Shown here one piece after another: positions 1-6,695 of a stretch of 11,325 nt of DNA. The position numbers and the translations under genes were made by a program. Numbering within the stretch: the stretch's first letter is position 1; the number at the start of each line of letters is the position of its first letter. The notes beneath the pieces are model-generated. The model was not told the origin of the DNA and made no database searches. It was given only the letters and a program-made list of their open reading frames with translations. The DNA comes from Bacteroidota bacterium (lineage in GTDB: Bacteria; Bacteroidota; Bacteroidia; Bacteroidales; UBA10428): assembly GCA_017860375.1 (NCBI GenBank), contig JAGDMB010000050.1, forward strand, positions 1 through 11,325, read 5' to 3'.

Positions 1-1434
1 GACCTCAAGGATATCAATCGGATCTTCCTGATCCAGTTTGTATTTGTTGACCCCAACAATTACGTCCTTTTTTGAATCGATGCGGCCTTGTTTTCGCGCG
101 GCGGCTTCCTCGATTTTCATTTTGGGGAGTCCGGTTTCGATGGCTTTTGCCATGCCTCCAAGGGCTTCAATTTCCTGAATCAGATCCCAGGCACGGTGGG
201 CCAGTTCATGGGTAAGGTATTCCATATAATACGATCCTGCCCAGGGATCAACCGTTCGCGTGATTTGTGTTTCCTCCTGCAGATAAAGCTGTGTGTTCCG
301 GGCAATGCGTGCAGAGAAATCCGTCGGAAGCGCAATGGCTTCATCGAGAGCATTGGTATGGAGCGACTGGGTATGACCCAGGGCGGCAGCCATAGCTTCA
401 ATACAGGTACGTGTCACGTTGTTGAAGGGATCCTGTTCCGTCAGGCTCCATCCCGACGTTTGCGAATGAGTGCGAAGTACAAGCGATTTGGGATTCTTCG
501 GATGGAACTGGTTTACAATTTTTGACCAGAGCATCCGGGCAGCACGCATTTTTGCAATCTCCATAAAATGGTTCATGCCAACCGCCCAGAAAAAGGAAAG
601 CCGGGGAGCAAAAGCGTCAATATCAAGCCCTGCAGCTACACCGGCCCGCAGGTATTCAAGTCCGTCAGCCAGGGTATAGGCAAGTTCTAAATCAGCCGTT
701 GCGCCTGCCTCCTGCATATGATAACCCGATATGCTGATGGAGTTAAATCTTGGCATAAACCGGGAGGTGTACCTGAAAATATCGGCTATAATGCGCATGG
801 AGGTCTCCGGAGGATAAATATATGTATTCCGGACCATGAATTCCTTCAGGATATCATTTTGTATGGTTCCGCTTAATTCTTCCAGCCGGGCACCCTGTTC
901 CTGTGCCGCCACAATATAAAAAGCCATAATGGGAAGAACGGCTCCGTTCATGGTCATTGAAACCGACATCTTGTTCAGCGGGATCTGATTGAAAAGCACT
1001 TTCATATCCAGCACCGAATCGATAGCCACTCCCGCCTTTCCGACATCCCCGACCACCCTTTCGTGATCGGAGTCATATCCTCTGTGTGTGGCAAGGTCAA
1101 AGGCCACCGAAAGACCTTTCTGACCTGATGCAAGATTGCGCCTGTAAAAAGCATTGGATTCCTCAGCCGTTGAAAATCCTGCATACTGACGGATCGTCCA
1201 GGGCTGCAACACATACATGGCGGAATAAGGACCTCTGAGGAAGGGAGGAAGTCCGGCCGCATATTCAAGGTGTTCCATGTGTTCAAGGTCCTTCCGTGTG
1301 AAAAAGGATTTTACCGGGATCTGTTCTGCCGTGAACCATTCATGGTCAACAGGTACCGTTTTCTTATCGGCAGAATGGGTTTCTTCCGGCTTTCCGGAGA
1401 TATGAAAGGACAAGGATGCAAAATCAGGTCTCAT
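1..1434 (-). CDS. mutB: Methylmalonyl-CoA mutase large (catalytic) subunit, 3' end outside window
   Basis: Adenosylcobalamin-dependent mutase chain that interconverts succinyl-CoA and (R)-methylmalonyl-CoA in the cytoplasm, in the succinate/propionate pathway. I translated 478 codons without a break, and they follow the Propionibacterium MutB sequence closely throughout. Active-site residues of the barrel domain are present at a constant offset of -5 from the Propionibacterium numbers: Tyr84 (TIRQYAGF), Gln192 and Arg202 (GTIQNDILKEF, VRNTYIYPP), Tyr238-His239 (SGYHMQEAGATAD). The C-terminal cobalamin-binding domain with DxHxxG would lie beyond position 1 and cannot be checked. The ATG at 1434-1432 lies 2 bp after the mutA stop codon, so the two genes are surely co-transcribed and probably translationally coupled, giving the usual alpha-beta heterodimer. 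No Shine-Dalgarno sequence precedes it. Confidence 0.97.
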   Translation of the reverse strand, partial: MRPDFASLSFHISGKPEETHSADKKTVPVDHEWFTAEQIPVKSFFTRKDLEHMEHLEYAAGLPPFLRGPYSAMYVLQPWTIRQYAGFSTAEESNAFYRRNLASGQKGLSVAFDLATHRGYDSDHERVVGDVGKAGVAIDSVLDMKVLFNQIPLNKMSVSMTMNGAVLPIMAFYIVAAQEQGARLEELSGTIQNDILKEFMVRNTYIYPPETSMRIIADIFRYTSRFMPRFNSISISGYHMQEAGATADLELAYTLADGLEYLRAGVAAGLDIDAFAPRLSFFWAVGMNHFMEIAKMRAARMLWSKIVNQFHPKNPKSLVLRTHSQTSGWSLTEQDPFNNVTRTCIEAMAAALGHTQSLHTNALDEAIALPTDFSARIARNTQLYLQEETQITRTVDPWAGSYYMEYLTHELAHRAWDLIQEIEALGGMAKAIETGLPKMKIEEAAARKQGRIDSKKDVIVGVNKYKLDQEDPIDILEV

Positions 1435-1436
1435 GA

Positions 1437-3398
1437 TCAAATCCACAGTTTTTGATGATATTCCTTCAGCGTTTCAAGCACATTGGAACGGATGTGTATG
1501 TAATTTTCAATGCCCCTGGCTTTTAACTCCTCCATGCAGGGAGGAGCTCCGGCAATCACCAGGATGGCTTTATCCTTAAGCATTTCATGTGCTTCGGGAG
1601 CAAAAACCGCAATTTCTTCATCGGAACTGCACAAAACCACCACATCAGCCTTTTCCGCCAATGCAGCATTAATCCCTTCTTCCACTGTTTTAAAACCAGG
1701 ATTGTCGATCACTTCATAACCCGCACCGGCGAAGAAGTTACAGGAAAACTGGGACCGGGCATGCCGCATGGATAAATTTCCGATGGTTAGCATGAATACC
1801 CGGGGCCTCTTTCCTCCCAGATCCGTCTGTAAACGCAGTTTTTCAAATTCTTTTGTCCCCCGGTATTGACGGATGGGCTGTACAATCCGTTTATCCGCGT
1901 TGCAGCAACTGCAATCACAGGTTTCCCCATGACAATCACAACGACAGGAATCACTGTCTTTGCAGCAATCCTGATCGCATGAACAATTTGCATCCCTGCA
2001 GGTGCATCCGCATTCCGTGGCATAATCCCGGGGTTTATCGGAATAGACTTCCTTAAAATTGGGATATTGATTCGTACCGACGCTGAATTCCTTCCGTGTC
2101 GCAATTGCCAGATCACGCTGCCGGGCTGTCTCATTAATCCTTTCCTGGATAAATCCCTCCTTCATGCAGGCTACAAATCCACCCTTTTGCTGCACCTCCA
2201 GGAACAGTTTCCAGCATTCCCCGGCAAGGGATGCGGTCAGGTTTTCAATATAATAGGAACCGGCGGCAGGATCCATGACCTTGTCAAAATACGCTTCCTC
2301 TTTCAGAATGATCTGCTGGTTACGGGCAATCCGTTCCGCAAAACCGGAAGGCTTTTCGAATGTGATGTCAAATGGCAGAACGGTGAGGGAATCCACGCCT
2401 GACAGCACGGCAGACATGCTTTCAGTCGCAGTTCTTAAAATATTCACGTAAGGATCGTACACCGATAAATTCCACCGGGAGGTTTCAGCATGAATATGCA
2501 TGGGTACTTTGCATCCGGGATCAAACGCACCCAGTATCTTTGACCAAAGAAACCGGGCAGCCCTGTATTTTGCAATTTCCAGAAAATAGTTGGATGCAAC
2601 AGCAAAATTGAAACCCATTTTGCCGGCGGCATCCTTTACGAAGATTCCCTGGTCCGTGAGCAATCCCAAATATTCAGCACCCATGGCAAGGCCAAACGCA
2701 AGTTCCTGCAATGCAGAAGCCCCGGCGTTGCCAAAATAGCGAGCATTCACCGCAAGAGTGCGGAAACGGGGTAAATGCCCGGTTTCCCGGTTCAGCCGGG
2801 CAAGCATTTCGGATGACAACGTTTCCGAATCAAAGGAGAAATGTCCCTTTATACATAATCGTCCCAGCGGATCGAAGTCTACAGAACCTGAGCATGCGTC
2901 GTTTTCATGCCCCGCGGCATGCAGTGCTTTAACCAGCATTTCAACGGATGCTTCTGCACCACACCCCGAAAAATTGAGTTCAATGTCGGGCAGGGGTATA
3001 TGTTTTAAAAGCTTTTCGGTTGCATCCTGCGTCAACCTGTGATTTTTTGATAAGACAAAATCGAGGGAGGTAATTCCTTTCCTTATCAGATCCAGCGCTT
3101 TGTGGTTGGCTTCCGCCGGATCAACGACCTGCACCTGCTGCCGGATCTGCCAGCGGTTATTGGTTTTTTTCGCACCCCGCAGGTAGGGAAATTCTCCCGG
3201 CAAGGCCTGAGAGGGATCAAGATAAGCAAGGTCCTCTTTCCGGTAATAAGGCTTGATCCTCAGTCCCTCCAAGGTCTTCCAGATTAGTTTTTTCTCGTAA
3301 TCCTTTCCTTTCAGATCAAGCCTGATCTTTTCCTCCCATGCCGAAGTCGACACCGGCGGAAATTCAGAAAACGACAATCGGTCTTTATGATCGGTCAT
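1437..3398 (-). CDS. mutA: Methylmalonyl-CoA mutase small subunit with a cysteine-rich insert
   Basis: Non-catalytic partner of MutB in the heterodimeric mutase. The 653-residue product starts with the family-like SEFPPVSTSAWEEKI, then LPGEFPYLRG, a TIM-barrel-like domain to about residue 450 (VMDPAAGSYYIENL, GTNQYPNF near its end), and a Rossmann-like C-terminal domain from about 534. That last domain lacks the cobalamin motif DxHxxG (the region reads TIGNLSMRHARSQF), as expected for MutA. I chose the ATG at 3398; a TTG at 3425 would add nine residues with no family similarity. Residues 463-499 hold 14 cysteines, a feature I do not know from MutA proteins (see separate entry). The frame is open and family-like on both sides, so the insert is really coding. 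mutB follows after 2 bp. Confidence 0.95.
   Translation of the reverse strand: MTDHKDRLSFSEFPPVSTSAWEEKIRLDLKGKDYEKKLIWKTLEGLRIKPYYRKEDLAYLDPSQALPGEFPYLRGAKKTNNRWQIRQQVQVVDPAEANHKALDLIRKGITSLDFVLSKNHRLTQDATEKLLKHIPLPDIELNFSGCGAEASVEMLVKALHAAGHENDACSGSVDFDPLGRLCIKGHFSFDSETLSSEMLARLNRETGHLPRFRTLAVNARYFGNAGASALQELAFGLAMGAEYLGLLTDQGIFVKDAAGKMGFNFAVASNYFLEIAKYRAARFLWSKILGAFDPGCKVPMHIHAETSRWNLSVYDPYVNILRTATESMSAVLSGVDSLTVLPFDITFEKPSGFAERIARNQQIILKEEAYFDKVMDPAAGSYYIENLTASLAGECWKLFLEVQQKGGFVACMKEGFIQERINETARQRDLAIATRKEFSVGTNQYPNFKEVYSDKPRDYATECGCTCRDANCSCDQDCCKDSDSCRCDCHGETCDCSCCNADKRIVQPIRQYRGTKEFEKLRLQTDLGGKRPRVFMLTIGNLSMRHARSQFSCNFFAGAGYEVIDNPGFKTVEEGINAALAEKADVVVLCSSDEEIAVFAPEAHEMLKDKAILVIAGAPPCMEELKARGIENYIHIRSNVLETLKEYHQKLWI
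1902..2012 (-). other. Metallothionein-like 14-cysteine segment inside MutA
   Basis: This stretch encodes residues 463-499 of MutA: 14 Cys and one His in 37 residues, arranged as CGCTC, CSC, CC, CRCDC-H, CDCSCC, with Asp, Lys and Ser between. Dense CxC and CC pairs are what metallothioneins and other thiolate metal clusters use. It sits in the linker between the barrel domain (ending near GTNQYPNF) and the C-terminal domain. At DNA level the 8-mer TGTGATTG occurs twice, which hints at growth by local duplication. Metal binding is an inference; disulfide formation or a simple low-complexity linker are alternatives. Confidence 0.85.
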
Positions 3399-3448
3399 AG
3401 AGGATGGCTGTAATAAAGAATGCAAGTTAGTGTAAATAATTCCATCTT

Positions 3449-3482
3449 CAAATTATACATTTTCTATCCTTCCAACTTTCAA
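3449..3482 (-). promoter_or_regulatory. mutA: Possible mutAB promoter
   Basis: Reading the minus strand, TTGAAA (3482-3477) is followed after 19 bp by TATAATTTG (3457-3449), about 50 bp before the mutA ATG. This resembles both a sigma-70-like TATAAT box and, with one extra base, the Bacteroidota -7 element TAnnTTTG. The spacing is long for either model. The TTGAAA also belongs to the local TTCAAA repeat family, so the match may be chance. Confidence 0.3.
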
Positions 3483-3501
3483 ACTCAAATATTCACCAGT
3501 C

Positions 3502-3516
3502 CACAGACAATCTGTG
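3502..3516. other. Small perfect inverted repeat upstream of mutA
   Basis: CACAGA and TCTGTG flank a 3-base CAA spacer, giving a 6 bp stem about 105 bp upstream of the mutA ATG and about 100 bp after the fumC stop. No T-run follows on either strand, so it does not look like an intrinsic terminator. It could be a protein-binding palindrome or chance. Confidence 0.3.
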
Positions 3517-3554
3517 AAATTGTTAACCGGAAAATCTGTTGCCTTTTAAGTCCT

Positions 3555-3617
3555 CAGATCTTCAAACTTTCAAATTCTCAAACTTTCAAATCTTCAAATT
3601 TTCAAACATCCTTCAAA
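3555..3617. repeat. Degenerate TTCAAA short-repeat tract after fumC
   Basis: Six exact TTCAAA copies start at 3561, 3569, 3585, 3593, 3601 and 3612, with a TCTCAAA variant at 3576-3582; the phase alternates around 8-11 bp, so the unit is roughly CTTTCAAAT. A related CTTTCAAACTCAAA lies at 3476-3489. The last copy contains the fumC stop codon (TCA on this strand, 3613-3615), so the tract forms the start of the fumC 3' untranslated region. The rest of the 214 bp fumC-mutA gap holds the candidate promoter and small palindrome listed separately. Confidence 0.8.
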
Positions 3618-4998
3618 CCATCTTCGCCGGATTTACCCACTGGTCGAATTGCTCAGCGGTTACAAGCCCGAGTTCCACTGCAGCCTGTTTCAGGGTTTTG
3701 TTTTCTTTGTGAGCCTTTTTTGCAATCCGGGCCGAATTTTCATATCCGATATGCGGATTCAGTGCGGTGACCAGCATGAGGGAATTATTCAGGTGCCTTT
3801 TTATGGTTTCCGTATTCGCCGTTATTCCCACGGCACATTTATCGGTAAAAGACACACAGGCATCTCCCAGCAGGCGGGCGGACTGAAGCACATTGGCAGC
3901 GATCACAGGCTTAAAAACGTTCAGTTCAAAATGTCCGTTGATGCCTCCGATGGATACGGCTACATCGTTGCCTATTACCTGTGCACATACCATGGTAAGG
4001 GCCTCAGGCTGCGTGGGATTGACCTTCCCCGGCATTATGGAAGAACCCGGTTCATTATCGGGGATGATAATTTCACCTATTCCGCTCCGGGGTCCCGAAC
4101 TCAGCATCCGGATATCGTTGGCAATTTTCATCAGGGACACGGCTGTCCTTTTGAGGGCACCGCTTAATTCAACCATGGCATCGTGCGCTGCCAGTGATTC
4201 AAATTTGTTGGGTGCCGTAACAAATGGAAGTCCGGTCAATCCGGCAATACGGGCAGCTACTTTTTCGGCATACCCTTTGGGAGCATTAAGGCCGGTTCCT
4301 ACCGCTGTTCCTCCGAGAGCAAGTTCACCGATCATCTCAAGAGCGCTGCGGACGGCCCGTATGGAATTTTCAACCTGCTGGGCATATCCTGAAAATTCCT
4401 GCCCCAGGGTCAGGGGTGTCGCGTCCATAAAATGGGTGCGGCCGGTTTTTACGACGGCAGAAAAGGCTTTGACTTTTTCAAGAAGGGCATCTCTCAGCTT
4501 CTGCAACCCGGGAATGGTGACTTCCATAACCATTTTATAAGCAGCTATATGCATGGCGGTCGGAAACGTATCGTTGGATGACTGCGACTTGTTCACGTCA
4601 TCATTGGGATGCAGTATTTTCTTATCATCCGTAAGTTTCCCGCCACTGATGACATGAGCCCGGTAGGCAATAACTTCATTCACATTCATGTTGGACTGGG
4701 TTCCCGATCCGGTCTGCCAGATGACCAGGGGAAACTGGTCATCAAGTTTGCCATCCAGGATCTCGTCACAAACTTTTGCGATCAGGTCGCATTTCTCGGG
4801 GGAAAGCACGCCCAGATCAAGATTGGTGAGGGCAGCCGCCTTTTTTAGGGATGCAAAAGCATAAATGATCTCGCGCGGCATGCTTGCCTCAGGTCCGATT
4901 TTAAAATTGTTTCTTGAGCGCTCCGTCTGGGCACCCCAGTATTTGTCGGCCGGGACCATGACCTCGCCCATCGTGTCGTGTTCTGCTCTGTATTCCAT
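3613..4998 (-). CDS. fumC: Class II fumarate hydratase
   Basis: Reversible hydration of fumarate to L-malate; an iron-independent homotetramer in the cytoplasm, part of the TCA cycle or of reductive succinate formation. The 461-residue product has normal family length. Visible motifs in order: GSGTQSNMNVNEVI (residues 98-110, substrate-binding Thr-Gln-Ser-Asn), GRTHFMDATPLTLGQE with catalytic His189, and the superfamily signature GSSIMPGKVNPTQ (318-330) with the catalytic serine loop. The class II fumarase reading is preferred over aspartase or argininosuccinate lyase because of the GRTHFMDATP segment and the start MEYRAEHDTMGEV. It stands alone: 174 bp to the gene upstream and 214 bp to mutA downstream. 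The upstream gap holds the terminator of the preceding gene. No Shine-Dalgarno sequence is visible before the ATG. Confidence 0.97.
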   Translation of the reverse strand: MEYRAEHDTMGEVMVPADKYWGAQTERSRNNFKIGPEASMPREIIYAFASLKKAAALTNLDLGVLSPEKCDLIAKVCDEILDGKLDDQFPLVIWQTGSGTQSNMNVNEVIAYRAHVISGGKLTDDKKILHPNDDVNKSQSSNDTFPTAMHIAAYKMVMEVTIPGLQKLRDALLEKVKAFSAVVKTGRTHFMDATPLTLGQEFSGYAQQVENSIRAVRSALEMIGELALGGTAVGTGLNAPKGYAEKVAARIAGLTGLPFVTAPNKFESLAAHDAMVELSGALKRTAVSLMKIANDIRMLSSGPRSGIGEIIIPDNEPGSSIMPGKVNPTQPEALTMVCAQVIGNDVAVSIGGINGHFELNVFKPVIAANVLQSARLLGDACVSFTDKCAVGITANTETIKRHLNNSLMLVTALNPHIGYENSARIAKKAHKENKTLKQAAVELGLVTAEQFDQWVNPAKMV

Positions 4999-5085
4999 AT
5001 TAATTTGTTTTACCGGTTAAGGGATTATGTTATTTCCAACCCTAATTTCCTTTTTTTTTCGATCACTTTCAATGCTTTTCATCAC

Positions 5086-5129
5086 AAAAAATGATTCGGG
5101 TTTTTATGAGGACCGGTACGAAACCCGAA
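5086..5129 (-). terminator. Intrinsic terminator after the ArsC-family gene
   Basis: A perfect 9 bp inverted repeat, TTCGGGTTT (5095-5103) and AAACCCGAA (5121-5129), with a 17-base loop. On the minus strand it is followed 3 bases later by six T residues (5091-5086). It lies 44 bp after the stop codon of the ArsC-family gene and would end the prfB-arsC transcript before fumC. The loop is longer than usual and itself contains the palindrome ACCGGT. Confidence 0.6.
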
Positions 5130-5173
5130 CCCGTTTCAATTGTTATTTAAATCGTATTTAAAAAGGAGAGACT

Positions 5174-5521
5174 TTATTTCCCTAACACCTCATTTACCCT
5201 TTCGGCCGGCTGGGCATGCACGGCTTTGTACTTACCCACCACAATGGGTCTTACGAGCAGTTTCGGATTCTCCAGGATGATCCTTTTCCATTCCTCATCG
5301 GTAAAGTGCCGGCCCTTCAGTTCTCTTTTAAAAAGTTCTTCCTGCTGCCGGATAAGGTTAAATGGTTTTAGTCCCGATTTCAGCAATATTTCATCGAGTT
5401 CGCCGGGGGTCAGCAAATCGCTGAAGTATTCCCTGACCCTTATCTGGATGGTCCTGGATTTTAGGTATTCCAGTCCTTCCCTGCTTTTTCTGCATTTTGG
5501 ATGATGGTAGATGGTGACCAT
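5174..5521 (-). CDS. ArsC/Spx-family thioredoxin-fold protein
   Basis: A 115-residue protein of the arsenate reductase (glutaredoxin type)/Spx/YffB family. The N-terminal strand MVTIYHHPKC puts the single nucleophilic Cys at 10 in HPKCRKSR, at the family's position. Arg58 (LIRQQEELF) and Arg91 in NPKLLVRPIVV correspond to Arg60 and Arg94 of E. coli ArsC. The third arsenate-binding Arg (Arg107 in E. coli) aligns with Gln104 (HAQPAERV), so true arsenate reduction is uncertain; an Spx- or YffB-like thiol role is equally possible. The gene starts 16 bp after the prfB stop and is probably co-transcribed with it; no other arsenic gene is present. Family assignment is firm, substrate is not. Confidence 0.85.
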   Translation of the reverse strand: MVTIYHHPKCRKSREGLEYLKSRTIQIRVREYFSDLLTPGELDEILLKSGLKPFNLIRQQEELFKRELKGRHFTDEEWKRIILENPKLLVRPIVVGKYKAVHAQPAERVNEVLGK

Positions 5522-5537
5522 GGTTGAAGAGAAAATC

Positions 5538-6626
5538 TTATTTACCGCCGAACTCCATCAGGTAGGCCTTAATGAAATCATTGATCTCACCGTCAAGAAC
5601 CGCTTGTGTATTGCTGGTTTCATAATTGGTTCTCAGGTCTTTCACCAGCTTGTATGGGTGCAGAACGTAGCTGCGGATCTGCGAGCCCCATTCTATCTTC
5701 TTTTTCTTGCCTTCAATTTCAGCCTGTTTTTCCATCCGTTTGCGAAGTTCCATCTCGTACAGATGGGACCGCAAAATACGCATAGCATTTTCCTTGTTCT
5801 GCAATTGTGACCGCGTTTCCGTATTGTCAACCGTGATGCCTGTCGGAATGTGCCGTACCCTTACCCCGGTTTCCACTTTGTTGACATTCTGGCCACCTGC
5901 GCCGCTTGAACGGAAATAGTCGAACTCGAGATCCGCCGGATTGATGACAATCTCTATTTCGTCATCCACCACCGGCGAAACAAACACAGAGGCAAAGGAT
6001 GTATGCCGTTTGTGATTGGCATCATAAGGAGATAACCGCACCAGCCTGTGCACGCCGTTCTCCGCCTTCAGGTATCCGTAGGCATAATCACCGGTAAATT
6101 CCAGTGTGACGGATTTAATTCCGGCGCCATCTCCCTCCTGGTAACTGATTTCTTTAACCTGGTACTTGTTTCGTTCCCCCCACCGCAGGTACATGCGCAT
6201 CAGCATCTGTGCCCAGTCCTGGCTTTCCGTCCCACCGGCACCGGAATTTATTTTCAGAATGGCCCCCATTTCGTCTTCTTCGTTGCGGAGCATATTCCGG
6301 AATTCAAGTTCCTCAACCAATTCCAGCACTTTTTTATAGGCCTGGTCTGTTTCTTCCTCCGTGGCTTCCCCTGCGGTGAAAAAATCAAAGACTACCTTCA
6401 GATCATCAAGCTCCGATGAGAGACTGGAGAAATCGGCAGTCCATTTTTCAGCGAAGACAAATGCCTGAGATGCTTTTCTGCGGCTTTGGGATCATCCCAG
6501 AATCCGGGGGAATGGGATTGTTCTTCACCGTCTTTTATGAGTTGCAGCTTTTTATCGATCTCAAAGAAACCTCCTTAGGGCTTCGGTGCGTTCCGTAAGC
6601 TCCTTGATCTGTTCAGTGTATACCAT
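5538..6626 (-). CDS. prfB: Peptide chain release factor 2 (programmed +1 frameshift plus an extra frame break)
   Basis: RF2 recognises UAA and UGA and triggers peptide release on the ribosome. The ATG at 6626 opens MVYTEQIKELTERTEALRRF-L, then in-frame UGA at codon 22 inside the classical recoding site. The +1 frame continues EIDKKLQLI...SPGFWDDPKAAEKHL and then LSSLK. Near 6444-6448 the frame changes again: the next family-like sequence, KWTADFSSLSSELDDL, is one base off, consistent with one missing A in GAAAAATGG (CTG AAA AAA TGG expected). With both shifts the product is 362 residues, the normal RF2 length. The catalytic GGQ (conceptual residues 244-246, in SSGAGGQNVNKVETG) is intact; the codon-recognition tripeptide reads SPY at 199-201 where E. 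coli has SPF. RF2 level controls its own frameshift, so autoregulation is expected. The ArsC-family gene follows after 16 bp. Confidence 0.93.
6444..6448 (-). other. prfB: Unexpected frame break in prfB at an A5 run
   Basis: On the coding strand CTGAAAAATGG has five A residues. The upstream +1 frame (FWDDPKAAEKHLRHLSSLK) runs past it into a stop at ATC-TGA about 45 bases later; the downstream frame resumes RF2 sequence immediately after (KWTADFSSL). Adding one A restores one continuous RF2. It is not a classical X-XXY-YYZ slippery heptamer, and A5 is short for transcriptional slippage. A sequencing or assembly error in a homopolymer is the simplest explanation; a real inactivating mutation in an essential gene is less likely. 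Confidence 0.8.
6560..6575 (-). promoter_or_regulatory. prfB: prfB programmed +1 frameshift site
   Basis: The coding strand reads AGGAGG-TTT-CTT-TGA-G. It has the three elements of the E. coli RF2 recoding site with the same spacing: an internal Shine-Dalgarno-like hexamer, a three-base spacer, and the slippery CUU followed by UGA. When RF2 is scarce the ribosome slips from CUU to UUU and continues in the +1 frame (next codon GAG); when RF2 is plentiful it stops after 21 residues. The base after UGA is G rather than the C of E. coli. Confidence 0.95.
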
Positions 6627-6646
6627 TTGCACGTTTTTTGGAAAGG

Positions 6647-6654
6647 CAAAGGTA
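6647..6654 (-). promoter_or_regulatory. prfB: Candidate prfB promoter -7 element (TACCTTTG)
   Basis: TACCTTTG matches the Bacteroidota housekeeping -7 consensus TAnnTTTG, 20 bases before the prfB ATG and directly after the terminator of the upstream gene. No clear TTTG -33 box lies at the expected distance, because that stretch is the terminator stem. prmC has the same element at a similar distance, which supports the call. Confidence 0.45.
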
Positions 6655-6656
6655 AG

Positions 6657-6686
6657 AAAAAACCCCGGCTATTTAAATGGCCGGGG
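6657..6686 (-). terminator. Intrinsic terminator of the LVIVD lipoprotein gene
   Basis: CCCCGGC (6663-6669) and GCCGGGG (6680-6686) enclose the self-complementary ATTTAAAT, so almost the whole element can pair. On the minus strand the stem is followed at once by six T residues (6662-6657). It is the strongest terminator in the window, about 120 bp after the stop of the lipoprotein gene and 30 bp before the prfB start codon. On the plus strand no T-run follows. Confidence 0.85.
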
Positions 6687-6695
6687 ATAGAATTG

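Noticed and set aside
1787..2134. Open frames overlapping the cysteine-rich part of mutA on either strand
   Set aside because: They are alternative frames of the conserved MutA sequence; the MutA frame is the one with family similarity on both sides.
3399..3425. TTG start of mutA at 3425
   Set aside because: The nine extra residues have no family similarity, and the ATG at 3398 fits known MutA starts.
3502..3516. CACAGA-CAA-TCTGTG hairpin as the fumC terminator
   Set aside because: The stem is short and has no T-run after it on either strand.
3893..4540. A 215-codon open frame on the plus strand opposite fumC
   Set aside because: It is fully antisense to a well-supported fumarase gene, has no recognisable domain, and reflects the codon bias of fumC.
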